NCBI GenBank assembly: GCA_039621445.1
Contig: CP154956.1
Span: 38,838,553 to 38,902,552, forward strand
DNA length: 64,000 nt
Direction of reading: 5' to 3'
Source of the DNA: Euglena gracilis
Taxonomy: Eukaryota; Euglenida; Euglenophyceae; Euglenales
The notes under the pieces are model-generated. The model ran no database searches, was not told where the DNA came from, and saw nothing but the letters and a program-made list of their open reading frames with translations. The translations under genes were made by a program, and so were the position numbers. Below, one piece after another: positions 13,001-23,073 of the stretch (its first letter is position 1; each line of letters starts with the position of its first letter).

Positions 13001-13047
13001 GCGCAAATAAAAAGAAAAAAGCTTAAGTGCGAATCCGGCCGCCTAAG
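10046..13047. mobile_element. CTTAG-family TIR element, type A, copy 2 (complete)
   Basis: The left end CTTAGGCGGCCGGATTCGCA continues ...CTTAAGCTTTTTTCC and is repeated exactly inverted at the right end (13,019-13,047). It is flanked by AATT on both sides (10,042-10,045 and 13,048-13,051), though the 5-bp duplication seen in types B and C is not exact here. About 20 GCGC-N4-GCGC motifs (N4 = AATT, AAAT or ATTT) occur, for example at 10,090, 10,454, 10,490, 10,545, 10,579, 10,587, 10,623, 10,727, 10,763, 10,771, 10,862, 11,860, 11,890, 11,976, 12,059, 12,096, 12,104, 12,143, 12,312, 12,348 and 12,993. Neighbouring motifs are often 30-39 bp apart. No transposase is seen. Confidence 0.93.
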
Positions 13048-13059
13048 AATTTCTGGCCC

Positions 13060-13200
13060 GGCGAGAAGCGCTGGGCTGAAATTTGTGACCCCCAAAACGG
13101 CCAAAAGTGCCATTTTGGGCACTTTTTGGGCACATTTTGGGGAAAAATGCAAAAAGAATTCGGCAAAAAATGCTGGAAGGAAAAAACACTCCTTATTTTA
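13060..13200. repeat. CCATTTTGGGCACTTTTTGGGCA repeat fragment
   Basis: A short AT-rich repeat built of AAAAGTGCCATTTTGGGCAC followed by a TTTTTGGGCA run, with an adjacent GAGAAGCGCTGG hairpin. The same block recurs near 57.0 kb and 59.7 kb, inside or beside other small elements. Confidence 0.55.
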
Positions 13201-13299
13201 AACCCGTGCAAATTTGATCAATCTTTTTGCGAACGGTTGGATTCTTCATGAAACTGTCTGGCAACCTTTAATTTTTGAATATTTTTTGTGCCCCCCCCC

Positions 13300-13765
13300 C
13301 GAGCAATTGTCGCGTGACAAATCGGGCAGCACGAAGGGGGGTGACAATTTCCCGGGGTGACAATTTGGCCGGCACAGAGGGGGTGATAATTGCCGGGGGC
13401 GTCAATTGCCCGGGGGGCGTCAATTGCCCACCCATGTAAGCCACATGAAAACCAAATGACCAAAAACACCATCTAAAACACAAGTGAACGCGCAAAAATG
13501 CAGCTATGGCTGTGATATTGTGCAGAGCATTTGGTATGCGAAAATTCTCAGCACGTTGTAGCAAAATAGAAGATCAATCGAGTCGTGTCGGTGAAAAGAA
13601 AGTTCACAGACATCTTCTGTGGGGGGGGGTGACAAATTGGGCAGCACGGAGGGGGGTGACAATTTCCCGGGGTGACAAATTGGCCGGCACAGCCAGGGGC
13701 GTCAATTGCCCGGGGGCGTCAATTGCCTGGGGGCATCAATTGCCCGGGGGGGGGTAGGTAGGTTT
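13300..13765. mobile_element. GACAATTTCCCGGGG-unit element, copy 1
   Basis: Two clusters of short units (GTGACAATTTCCCGGGGTGA, GGCGTCAATTGCCCGGGG, GGGCAGCACGAAGG) flank a centre with GCCCACCCATGTAAGCCACA. The whole arrangement repeats at 26,815-27,255, so it is a dispersed element of about 450 bp. The ends are palindromic around CAATTG. No coding capacity. Confidence 0.65.
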
Positions 13766-14506
13766 CTGAGCCCTTTTCAAGGCAGGGGGGGGGGACAATC
13801 AGGGGGGGGGCAATTTGGCTTAATGAGGAGAGATGAGGTATTTGTTCCAGATGGCGTTTTTAGGGACAAAGTCCACAGACGATACGGATGTCAAAATGCT
13901 GATTTTTTGGTGGAAAATTCCAACCGGTGATATTAGGCAGTGAATTTCCTTGGGTTTATTTGCACCAGGAATTCCCAACTGTTGCAGCTGGTGACCCTGG
14001 CGTTTGAAAACGCCAGGGTTATAACGATCCCAATGCCTCCTGGAGAAATCAAAGACTTGTTTGTGAAATATCACCCTCCAGGATATCCCAAATGCCCAAG
14101 GACGTAATTGTTTGAAATCCTCACCAAGACAAAAAAATCCATCAAAAAGAGGGAGAAATAGTGGGGGAGGGTCCCAAAAAAGTTAGGGCTTTTTTGGGTT
14201 CCTCCCCAAAAAACCTTGCTCCCGCTCCCAAATGGTTGCAGACAAGTTGTTTGGCGGGCAATTGAAATGTTCAGCTTGTGTATGTGACCTGACATGGGTC
14301 ACTTGGGCAGGGCCATGATGACTCCCAGGCCCCCTCGCCCTATCCAATGTCTTGGGTCCAGCATGTGACCTTCAGGAAGCTTTATCCAACTTAGTTCCAC
14401 TGACACTTCTTTCTCAAATCTTGCAGGCTGAAACTCTCAGCAAATGCCTTGGGATCAGCACACGCACACACCCACATATGCAAAAATGCAAAGAAACGCA
14501 GACACA

Positions 14507-14797
14507 CAGAGCTCCGTCCCCTGGGTCCGCAGCCGCTTGGCATTCCCGGAGGGTCTGCAACTCCGCCAAGGCCTCCTCCAACGCCGCGCAGCGCTCGCCC
14601 AGCACGGCCGGCCCCTGGGTGGCCAGCCGCTCCTCCAGCCGGCGCACCGCCCGCTCCAGCACCGCCCGCCCCTCCCGCAGCTGCTCCGCCTCCCGCCGCC
14701 ACTCCTCCGCCGCCCGCCGCCACGGCTCGCCGTCCCCCGCACCGACCGCCACCACCGGCCCCGGCCCAGCGGTGGCGTCCGCGGACGGGTGCTTGGC
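14507..14797 (-). CDS. coiled-coil exon
   Basis: The acceptor GTCGCCGAG precedes GCC AAG CAC. The peptide runs from an Ala/Gly/Pro start to heptads: EPWRRAAEEWRREAEQLREG, AVLERAVRRLEERLATQG, CAALEEALAELQTLREC. Third positions are nearly all G/C. The low end is approximate (donor about GTGTGTC). It is upstream in transcript order of the 8,870-9,274 exon, with element A copy 2 in the intron between. Confidence 0.7.
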
Positions 14798-14904
14798 CTC
14801 GGCGACGGGGTTGGGCAACGGCGGCCCACACGGAGTGGGTTGGCGGGGGGGGGGGGGTGACGTGCACTTTCAGGGACCCGAAATAGACAGGCGGGTGGTC
14901 AGTC

Positions 14905-15400
14905 ATGGGAGGTGGGGTGGGTTTTGGTTGGGCCGCGGCCCAACCACGGACAGAAATTCTTGCTGTGGTTGGGCCGCGGCCACCCAACCACAACGGGTCC
15001 AGCGGCCTAAACCAGAAGGTACCAGCTACCCCAAAGAGCTGCCCAACTAGGGTCAATACACATGGGGGGACCCTTGCTCGGGGCTTCGGTGCCTCGCTTG
15101 GGTTCTAACCACGAATTTTTTTGGTTGGCCGCGACGCAACCAGAATACAAAACCAACTGAAAAAGGGGATCACAAAAAAGAATTCATGAGGTTATTTGAA
15201 GGAATAAGGTTTGGGTTGGGACTATGCAAACAGTTGGACCCTTCCTGCTGAACGTCGCTATATTCGCCTCTACAAGGCCAGCGAACCCAAAGAGCCGCCC
15301 AACTGGGTTAAAAACGCGAGGATGGCCGCCCAACCACTCCTGAAAAACTTTGCTGTGGTTGGGCCGCGGCACCGTCCTACCACCCCAGAAAAGCCACGGC
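14905..15400. repeat. fragments of GGCCGCGG-array and hairpin elements
   Basis: Broken pieces of two repeat families: GGTTGGGCCGCGGCCCAACC palindromes (14,930-15,000 and 15,350-15,375) and halves of the hairpin element (CCCCAAAGAGCTGCCCAACT near 15,030; CCCAAAGAGCCGCCCAACTG near 15,290). They look like decayed insertions in one intron. Confidence 0.6.
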
Positions 15401-15504
15401 AGGCACCCCCTCCCCACTGGCTGCACTGGGCTACCGAGATTCTTCGGAAGAGCTTTGCGAGCTTCCCCATCAATCTAATACCACCGACCCACTGCACCCG
15501 GAAG

Positions 15505-15824
15505 CCTGCAGTGTTGGGGGGGCCACCGTGGTGGTGATGGTCTGAACGGCAACATCCACGACATCCACTGTGGCGTGGCCTGTGGCTGGCACAGCCCCCG
15601 CCACCCCACCGCTTTCCAGCCCCATCCCCTCCTCCTCCTCCGACTCCGCCTCCGCCCCCGCCTCCACCACTAGTGGCGGGGTGCTGGTCGTAGGGGCCAT
15701 CAGCTCCGTCAGCGCCATCCGCAGTTGTTCCACCTCCTGCACCGCTTCCGCCAGGCGCTGTTGCACATGCCAGCACTCCTCCTCCGTCACATCGACGGCG
15801 CCGGTGCGGTCAATCCCTGTGCCA
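15505..15824 (-). CDS. coiled-coil and acidic exon
   Basis: The acceptor CCCCAATACCCAG opens T-GGC-ACA-GGG. The peptide has VTEEECWHVQQRLAEAVQEV, EQLRMALTELMAPTTSTPP, an acidic AEAESEEEEGMGLESGG and then VDVVDVAVQTITTTV. The low end is uncertain because several GT sites exist around 15,505-15,560. Confidence 0.65.
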
Positions 15825-15907
15825 CTGGGTATTGGGGGGGGGGGGCAGCATGACAGGTCCGAACCACACCATCGGTGAACACTTGCCCTGAGAAGAGGAG
15901 CAACGTG

Positions 15908-16061
15908 AGGGGTCTGCTGCGGGTTGAGAGCGCCGGTGGCTGCGTTGCTGCTGCAGGGCGACACAGGTCTTGGTGTTGGCCTCCGCCTCCGCTGCGTGGG
16001 CCTGCTGCAGTCGGGCACACTCCGCAGCCAGCTGAGCGTTCTCCTCTCGCCACTGGGCCCC
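15908..16061 (-). CDS. short coiled-coil exon
   Basis: The acceptor GGTCTGCTGCCACAG precedes GGG GCC CAG TGG. The reading is GAQWREENAQLAAECARLQQ then AHAAEAEANTKTCVALQQQR: Gln/Ala/Glu-rich heptads. The true frame has no upstream Met, so it is easily missed. The donor end is approximate. Confidence 0.6.
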
Positions 16062-16303
16062 CTGTGGCAGCAGACCCCGGCCTCACAGGCAATCAGCACA
16101 AGAAGGATGGCACCTCAGCATACTTTTTCCCTTGGGGGAACTGTTACCTCCGAGTGCAGGGGACCTGACAACTTCCAATATTTGACAGGTTGGTCTTACA
16201 CAGACACAAACATGATTTTTTTGTTGGAAAATTGCCACTTTCTTTTGAAAAATTTCGAAACACCATTTGAGTTCAACTGTTGTGCTTCCCATCAGCCCTA
16301 CAC

Positions 16304-16546
16304 AAGGAGGAGGCCGGTGCCTGGCGGTCTCCAGCCGCAGCCGCTCCGCCACGTGAGCCCCGCAGAGCGCCGCCTCCGCCTCCAGCGCCGCCCGCCGCCC
16401 CTCCTCCTGGCTCTGCAGGAGGGCCTCTGCCGCCTGCCCCTCCCACAGCCCCATCTCCTCCACCAGGGCCTCGTGTCGCGCCACGAGAGCACTCACCTCC
16501 TGGCGCAGCTGGGCGTTGGCGGCGTCCGCTGCCCCCAGGCGGCGGT
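16304..16546 (-). CDS. coiled-coil exon
   Basis: The acceptor GCCCCTTCCAG precedes AC-CGC-CGC-CTG. The peptide is RRLGAADAANAQLRQEVSAL, VARHEALVEEMGLWEGQAAE, ALLQSQEEGRRAALEAEAAL. The donor is GTGTAG at the low end. Strong GC3 bias. Confidence 0.72.
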
Positions 16547-16741
16547 CTGGAAGGGGCTGGCACAGAAATGTGATGTGTGTGTGTGGCCTTGTGCCACAAC
16601 CCTCCACCTGCCACGGTGCATGAGGTTGGGAGACAAAGGCTGAAAGGTGCTGGGTTCATTGCCTCGGTCAGGTTGAGAGCATCGCGGCACACACTGGCTT
16701 TTGCGGCCACGGCGAGAAAGTTTCCCCCGAGGGCCAGACAC

Positions 16742-17074
16742 CGGCCTGCGCTCCTCTGCCGCTGTCCGCTGCCGCCGCCACCGCTCCTCTGCCTGCTGGG
16801 CCGCCACCCTCACCGCCGCCAGCTCCGCCGCAATCGCCTCCCGCTGTGCGGCCTCCTGCCCCCGCGCCACCTCCAACGCCGCGCAGCGCTCCGCCCACTC
16901 CGCCAGTGCCGCCTCTGACTTGGCGCCAGCGGCCGGTGCCTCCGCGGCCTGGAGGCGGGCCCGCAACGCTGCCAGCTCCGCGGTGAGCCGCTGCCGGTCC
17001 TGGGCTGCCCCCTCGGCCTGCTGCGCCAGGTGGTGGGTTTCCCGCTGGTGGTGCCGCTGATGGTCCGCTGCCTC
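16742..17074 (-). CDS. coiled-coil exon, 111 codons
   Basis: The acceptor CCTGACCCCGGCAG and donor GTGTCT enclose exactly 333 nt in phase 0. The peptide is almost pure heptad: EAADHQRHHQRETHHLAQQA, EGAAQDRQRLTAELAALRAR, LQAAEAPAAGAKSEAALAEW, AERCAALEVARGQEAAQREA, then VAAQQAEERWRRQRTAAEER. It is one of the best-defined exons here. Confidence 0.8.
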
Positions 17075-17234
17075 CTGCCGGGGTCAGGGATGGAACCCCT
17101 CTTCCCTCCTGCCCACCGATGCGAACCACCACAGACCGTGTCTCCTGAAAGCAGGGTTGTATCGGAGGCCTGGTGAGGGGGGGTCGACCCCCACCCGCCA
17201 TGGCACTGCCTGGTCCACCCCCGGGGCCACCATC

Positions 17235-17510
17235 CTGGGCGGGCCAGCTCCAGGGCGTACTGCAGCTCCACCCCCGCCGCCTGCTGCCGCTCCAGCTCCG
17301 CCTGCCGGGCCCGCGCCTCCGCCACCAGCTCCGTGACGCGGGCCCCCAGCACCGGCAGGGCGGCCGCCCATCCCCGCAGCTGCTCCGCCAGGGCCCGGAC
17401 CGCGGTGGCCGCCGGCGCCTCGGAGGGGGCGGGCGGGCCGGTCGGGGCGAAGGGGGGCTCCAGGGCGAGGCGGGAGAACACGTCGACGGCAGGCCCCGGG
17501 AGTGCACCGG
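17235..17510 (-). CDS. coiled-coil exon
   Basis: The reading is GPAVDVFSRLALEPPFAPTG, a Pro/Ala linker, then VRALAEQLRGWAAALPVLGA and VTELVAEARARQAELERQQA-AGVELQYALELARPG. The 5' (high) boundary is unclear because no AG lies just upstream of the codon-biased part, so the acceptor may be 60-90 bp further up or non-canonical. Confidence 0.6.
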
Positions 17511-17892
17511 GGAGAGGAGAAATGCGTGTCAAACCCAGCGGTGGAGGTGGATGGGGCAGCCCCCCCCCCCTCGGGGTTCCTCCCAAGTGCTCGGTTGGTG
17601 ACGGAGGCAAACAAACCCGGCTGGAAGGAGTGGATTCCTTCCGGCAACCACAGCCGAAATTCAAAGGAAACCCCTCAAAAAAGCCAAAGCAGTCAGTTTG
17701 GAGTTCGTTTTGTTCGGGGAAAAAAGGATGCTGCGCAATCCGAAACCATCCAGCTGGGGTTTCGTTTCAGTTTTCCGTCGACCGCTTTTTTAGGAACCCA
17801 CCTCCTTAAAAAAAAAAACCTTGGCCCACCTGCTGATTTGGTGGGTGTGGTGGGCGGTGGGTCAGTGGTGGGTCAGAGAGGTCTGATTGAAC

Positions 17893-17998
17893 CAGTGCGC
17901 CTCCACAGCATGTACTGTGGAGACCACGGTGGTAAAATCCTCCACCAAAGGAGGCCCCAGGTCGACCTGCACGGCAATCTCCATGCATTCAGGAGCGC
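17893..17998 (-). CDS. possible short exon
   Basis: The minus-strand frame reads APECMEIAVQVDLGPPLVED then FTTVVSTVHAVEAHWFNQ, acidic and Val-rich, resembling the tail of the 15.5-15.8 kb exon. GC is lower than in its neighbours and the splice sites are weak (acceptor about CCCGTAAG). Confidence 0.35.
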
Positions 17999-18278
17999 TT
18001 ACGGGTTGGGCCCAGAGCAGAGAACGGGTGAAAAATACACATAAACAGCACATAGAGGAAAGACACATCAAAGGAGAGAGTAAACACCTACTAACCCCCC
18101 TCCCCGGGGAAATCCACCTGACAAGTCGGCCAATACCGGGGACCCTGACAACTTCCCGATCGAGACCCTGACTGGTTCTTGGGTGTGACGCTTTCCCAGG
18201 GGGAAGTGGTTGGCAGGAGGAAAGGCCCTGCCATAAGCGCATGTGCAAGGCACACACTCCAGCTCGGCGACTCTCCAC

Positions 18279-18424
18279 CCTGGCCGGCGCCCAGCAGCGA
18301 GGTGGGCCTCCCGCTCCGCCAGGGCCTCCGCCGCCCGCGCCAGCTGCCGCCGGGCCTCCGCCAGCCCCAGCAGTTGGGCCTGCAGCTGGGCGGCGTCTGC
18401 CTCCAGCCGGGCGGCGTCCTGGCC
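18279..18424 (-). CDS. coiled-coil exon, 3' part, interrupted by a mobile element
   Basis: The peptide reads GQDAARLEADAAQLQAQLLG, LAEARRQLARAAEALAEREA, HLAAGRRPG with donor GTGGAG. At its upstream edge the codons GGC CAG GAC (18,416-18,424) are the left copy of a 9-bp duplication. The right copy is at 20,647-20,655, where the reading frame continues. The exon is therefore split by the 2.2-kb insertion at 18,425-20,646. Confidence 0.7.
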
Positions 18425-19214
18425 ATACAATTTTTTACGGAACCCCCAGCCGGGGGGGAGGAGGCGGGCAACTGTCACTCTTCCAAAAAACCAGTCAGCC
18501 ACCCCCAGGGGGTCGGTGGCCAGAATCCTGAAAAAAAAAACCGCCGCGCCAACACTCGGCGTCTTCGGCGCTGGGTCACTTTAACACCCCCGGCGGGGGG
18601 GAGGGAGGTTTACGGTAGGAGGCGGCTCCGTAGGAGGAGGCTCTAGAGACTCCTCGAACGGGGTTCGAGGAGTCTCTAGAGCCTCCTCGAACATCGTTCG
18701 AGGAGGCTCTAGAGCCTCCTCGAACGAAATTCGAGGTCGTTCGAGGAGGCTCCAGAGCCTCCTCGAACGAAGTTCGAGGTCGTTCGAGGAGGCTCTAGAG
18801 CCTCCTCGAACGTGGTTCGAGGAGGTTCGAGGAGGCTCTAGAGCCTCCTCGAACGAAGTTCGAGGACGTTCGAGGAGGCTCAAGAGCCTCCTCGAACCAA
18901 GTTCGAGGACGTTCGAGGAGGCTCTAGAGCCTCCTCCTACGTACATACATGTGGGTATCAGGAGTCCAGGATAAAAAATTTCGAAATGATATCTCTGTCT
19001 TTCAGTCACTCTCTCTCTATCACTCTCTCGTATTCATAATGTGTTTGTGTGCATGTTCACCCTAACCCTATCCCTTCAATTAACATTATACCTGCTTTTA
19101 TCTTACAAAGTTTTCTGTGTGCATGTTCCCTTCAACTCGCTTTATCTTCCAAATATTTTGTGTGCATGTTCACCCTAACCCTATCCCTTCAATTAACAAC
19201 ATAACCCCCTTTAT

Positions 19215-19755
19215 CTTCCTAACCCTAACCCTAAGTTTAACCCTAACCCTAACCATGGGTAGTCGATCGACCAGATGAAGGGTCGATTGACAGGTCGAAG
19301 TGTTGGTGATTGATACGTGATAAATTGGCCCCTACAGGGGACCAGCTACCCCAAAGAGGCGCCCAACTAGGGTTAATACACATTGGGGGACCCTCGCTCG
19401 GCGCCTTCGGCGCCTCGCTCGGGTCCCCCAATGTTTTTAACCCTAGTTGGGCGCCTCTTTGGGTTCGCTGGGTCCCCTGTAGACACCAAGTTAACGACGA
19501 TGAGGGGATGGGATGGGACAGGTAGGAATGGAAACTTGACCCTAACCCTACGCCTTTAAATAACATCATCAACTTTTCGGGTTCTGAATTGCAGCGGCCT
19601 TCGGCCGCTGCGCGGCCTTCCGGCCTGCGGCCGCCGCCCGGGAGGGGGGGGCTTAAATAGTCGTCACTGGTCGATCGACTTTTCATAACCCTAACCCTAA
19701 CCCTAACCCTAACCCTAACCCTAACCCTAACCCTAACCCTAACCCTAACCCTTTA
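19215..19755. repeat. interstitial telomere-type CCCTAA repeats
   Basis: Short runs of AACCCT at 19,215-19,255 and a perfect block of about eleven tandem CCCTAA units at 19,685-19,752, plus scattered units nearby. The block lies inside the GGTTACGG element, not at a chromosome end. The unit is of the TTAGGG class. Confidence 0.95.
19330..19490. repeat. hairpin element, full copy 1
   Basis: A near-perfect inverted repeat with arms ACCAGCTACCCCAAAGAGGC...ACTAGGGTTAA and its reverse complement, closed by GGCGCCTTCGGCGCC. About 155 bp. Further full copies are at 25.2, 38.8, 39.2, 47.8 and 50.4 kb. Confidence 0.9.
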
Positions 19756-20655
19756 TCTTCGTAATTTGTGCGCATGTTCACCCTAACCCTGTTTTGAAAA
19801 AGCCTGTCTCTGGGGTCTAAACCATACTTCTTCCGAATAGCTTCGGATACATACGCCAAACCATTCCAATCGCTATCCATCCCAACCCACGCCTTTCGCC
19901 CTGTCAAAAATACACTCTCGTCCTTCAGTAAAACCTTCAAAACCCTTCAGTCAGAGGAATAATTGGGCCAAAGATAAACAGGCGGGGGTCTGGGGGCCGG
20001 AAAGAACACCGTTTTCCGCAAATGGCACATACTGTGTGATGCACATGTGTAAGAGTGTGTGAAAGATGTGGGGAGTTAAAAACTGAGTAATTTTCCGACT
20101 GATTCTCTCTCTAAACAGATGCACGGTCTCCTGACGAGCAAGCATGTACACGGGAGGAGGCTCGAGATTTCGTTCGAGGAGGCTCTAGAGCCTCCTCGAA
20201 CGACCTCGAACAACGTTCAAGGAGGCTCAAGAGCCTCCTCGAACCTCCTCGAACCACGTTCGAGGAGGCTCTAGAGCCTCCTCGAACGACCTCGAACGAC
20301 GTTCGAGGAGGCTCTAGAGCCTCTTCGAACCTCCTCGAACCACGTTCGAGGAGGCTCTAGAGCCTCCTCGAACGCCATTCGAGGAGGCTCTAGAGCCTAC
20401 TCGAACGTGGTTCGAGGAGGCTCTAGAGCCTCCTCAAACGCCTTTTAAGCCCCCCCCTGGAGGGGGGGGGTGCTTAAAAACGTTCGAGGAGGCTCGAGGT
20501 CGAACGTTCGATCTCGAGCCTCCTCCTACGGTTACCCCCCCGGGGGGGGGGAGGGGGTCCGGGCCAAAAAACCAGTCAGTCACTGAAAAAAAGTCACCCC
20601 CCCCCCCAAGGGAAGGGTCGGCCAATGAAAAAAAAATGATTATATGGTCCTGGCC

Positions 20656-20706
20656 CAGGGCGAGGGACTTCGCCGCCGACCCCGTCAGGCCGGGGGGCGC
20701 GGCAAA
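20656..20706 (-). CDS. upstream part of the interrupted coiled-coil exon
   Basis: The reading is FAAPPGLTGSAAKSLALGQD in the same frame as the 18,279-18,424 exon. The shared GQD is encoded by the target duplication. The candidate acceptor is CGCTTCCTGAG. No GT follows the insertion junction, so splicing the element out would need a non-standard donor. Otherwise the insertion disrupts the gene. Confidence 0.5.
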
Positions 20707-21247
20707 CTCAGGAAGCGAACTGGTTTACGGCGATGCCCCTTTTGCATATGGGCAAGCATCGATTTCAAAGGGGGAAGCCATCAGATATTTTTTTTGGCAA
20801 AAGAGAATCGGGAAAAGAAATAATGTGCATGCCATGGCAACCGACAACATGCCGGCACCATGGGAAGTCGAGTTTTTTTTATATCTCTGGTATTGCAATG
20901 CATGCTGTGGACAAGGCGCCAGGGACCTTCTCTGACACAGCGGGGACATTTGCTATACAATCACGGTGATATTTAAGCATAAAAAAGTTTCTTGTCCGAC
21001 CACACATTTAACAAATAATCCACAGGGAAAATGGCCGAAAACATTGCCACATTTTGGCAAAAAAGGTCAACTTTGGAGGGGGGAAAACGATTCTGGCATT
21101 TTTGGACCATCGCCCATTCACCCAAAAGATCAAATATCAATCATATGGACTGCCCTGTTCAAAGTGGCAGATTTCGATCCGTCGGAGAGAATCCGGTGGT
21201 ATGCCGCCTTCCAATGGGGCTGCCCCCCAAACAGGGGGGCAAGTGAC

Positions 21248-21453
21248 CGCAGGCAACCATCCCCCCGGCCTGGGCTCCGCCTGGACCGCCGCCGCCCACG
21301 CCGCCTGGCCGCCCTCCAGCCGCTGCCGCTGTGCCTCCGCCTGGGCCGCCGCGGCGGCGAACGCGGTGCACTGCTCCACCGCCTGCGCCAGCTGGGCCTC
21401 CGCGTCCGACGTGTGGGCCGCCAGCTCCGCGTGCTGGGCGGTGAGCCGTTGCG
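21248..21453 (-). CDS. coiled-coil exon
   Basis: The acceptor CCAAGCCACAG precedes CG-CAA-CGG. The peptide is AQRLTAQHAELAAHTSDAEA, QLAQAVEQCTAFAAAAAQAE, AQRQRLEGGQAAWAAAVQAE. The donor is GTCACT. Confidence 0.72.
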
Positions 21454-21732
21454 CTGTGGCTTGGGAACCGCCCCCCTCTCGGGAGACCAGTATGCCCCCC
21501 TCTCCCATCGGTAAGTCCCCAGTCCCGAACCACTCGGCGGCACTGGGGGGGGGGGGCAGCCTGCTGGAACCCCCTGCGCCATCGTTGGAAAACACATCTG
21601 AACCCTCAAAAAAATGTGGGTGTGGCACAAAACACAGAAAACGCGGCGATTCTCATCTTTTGTGGAATGTTCCCTCCTGAACATAATGACAGGCCGTTTC
21701 GACTTTTCAGGAGGTGGACAATTCAACAGAGG

Positions 21733-21935
21733 ATTGTACCCACCCCATGTCCAATGACCAGATATCTCTGTCCTCCGAGCAGAGGTTCTGACCAAAAAGG
21801 TGTCCTCCGACCGGTGGGGGGTCGTTAGATTAAGGTTCATTTTCAACCTACAACCTTGAAGGAACATCTGAAAAGGTGTCCTCTGACCGGTTGGATGTGG
21901 GGGGGGGGTCGTCATCAGAGGGGGGGGGTCTGTGT
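21733..21935. mobile_element. GTCCAATGACC-type small element
   Basis: It carries CCCCATGTCCAATGACCAG at the left and repeated AAAAGGTGTCCTCTGACCGG hairpin units, as in the element at 2.7-3.2 kb. The right end is ragged in a poly-G tract. Confidence 0.5.
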
Positions 21936-22497
21936 CGGTGGGGTGGTCACACCCCGTGGTCGTGAGACAGTTGTTATTTCAGATAATCATCTCTTGATGG
22001 CACCAGAAAAGTTGGATCCATTTTTGTGATTTATTCCCACTGATTATTTTCTGTTTTTGCCTAAGAATAAAGATTCAAAAAACATCCTATTTTGAACCAC
22101 ATTTGACCTGGACCAGTTTTTCCATCAATCTTTGGCATTATTCCTTAGAAGCACAAAAATACGTATTTTTGAAAGCTGCCGGTTCCAAATTCCAAAATCT
22201 TTCCAGCTTTAATGTACAAACTACCTTTGAAGGAAACCCTCCTATGGACAACAACTTAATTGGAACTTTCAACCAATTTGAGAAATCCACTTACCCATTT
22301 CCGAAGAATGCAGGTAAAATGATGAAGCTGAGCATTTCAGGCTGGCAAAATAGGAGCGGATGGAGAGCTTCTCAGGAGAAGAGCACACCCAGAGGCAGCG
22401 GAACAAAGTTGAAAATGCCAAAACCCTTGCCAAACCACCACAAAAACACGTTATCAGTGGGAGGTGGGCTGGAATTCCGCACAAGACCGGCGGGAGA

Positions 22498-22646
22498 TGG
22501 CAAGGTCCTGGCCCAGCACGTCCTTCTCCAGCGTGGCCGCGGCGAGGTCCGTCTGCAGCTCCTCGCACCGGCGGCTCAGCTCGGCCTGTGCTTGCCGCAG
22601 GGCGTGGGCCTCGCTGTCCAGCTGGGGCCATGGCCCCCCGGCAGCA
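22498..22646 (-). CDS. coiled-coil exon
   Basis: The acceptor CTCCCCTCCTAG opens T-GCT-GCC. The peptide is WPQLDSEAHALRQAQAELSR, RCEELQTDLAAATLEKDVLG, QDLAISRR. The donor is GTCTTG. Separated by about 240 bp from the next exon upstream. Confidence 0.72.
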
Positions 22647-22887
22647 CTAGGAGGGGAGAGGCATACACACCAGAGGGAGGCCAACAGCCTGCATGGACTC
22701 TGGGGGGGGGCAACTCCAAGCAAATCTAGGGTGGTTCAATGTTTTGTTCAATTTTTGTGCAAAAAAAAGCAAATTGTCCTACTTTTTGTGTGCAAAAAAA
22801 GGACACACAACTTGCGCCCCCCCATCAGAGGAATTTTCAAAGACCCCAGGAGGGAGGTCCAGCCAAGATTGCCACAAAATGAACAAC

Positions 22888-23073
22888 GCAGGGAGGGTCT
22901 GGTTGGGACAGGGCGGCGGACAGGTCGGCCACCTCGACCTCCAGCGTCTGCTTCTCGGCGAGGAACTGCGCACGCTCCGCCTGGCTGACGTCCAGCAGGC
23001 GGGCCAGCTCCGCCACCTTGGCCCGCACCCCCTCCAGCTGCGCCTGCAGCCACGCCGCGCCGTCATCCCCGGC
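22888..23073 (-). CDS. coiled-coil exon
   Basis: The acceptor CCAGGACCGCAG precedes GCC GGG GAT GAC. The peptide is AGDDGAAWLQAQLEGVRAKV, AELARLLDVSQAERAQFLAE, KQTLEVEVADLSAALSQ. The donor is weak (about GTTGTT), so the last few codons are uncertain. Confidence 0.7.

Larger units (their letters stand above)
18601..20540. mobile_element. GGTTACGG-ended palindrome-array element, copy 1
   Basis: The left end (GGTTTACGGTAGGAGGCGGC) and right end (GCCTCCTCCTACGGTTACC) are inverted repeats. Subterminal arrays (18,640-18,945 and 20,155-20,520) are built of GAGGCTCTAGAGCCTC cores joined by TCGAACGNNGTTCGAGGA. The centre holds CCCTAA telomere-like repeats, a hairpin element and CACCCTAACCCTATCCCTTC units. 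No coding potential. Confidence 0.82.
18425..20646. mobile_element. AAACCAGTCAGTCAC-type element inserted in an exon, carrying a nested GGTTACGG element
   Basis: It is flanked by the exact 9-bp direct repeat GTCCTGGCC (18,416-18,424 and 20,647-20,655). The ends are loosely inverted (ATACAATTTTTTACGG against CATATAATCATTTTT...GGCCGACCC). Inner parts carry CCAAAAAACCAGTCAGCCAC and AAAAACCAGTCAGTCACTG, also found at 61.4-61.7 kb. Most of its length (18,601-20,540) is a second element inserted into it. Confidence 0.75.

Noticed and set aside
10046-13047. Assignment of the CTTAG family to Transib because of 5-bp target duplications
   Set aside because: The ends begin CTTAG rather than CAC, and no Transib or RAG1-like protein is visible; duplication length alone is not enough.
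18601-20540. Direct repeats with regular spacing that could be read as a CRISPR array
   Set aside because: Units are long palindromes with short variable linkers inside a TIR element in a eukaryotic intron; there is no constant repeat with unique spacers and no cas-like gene.
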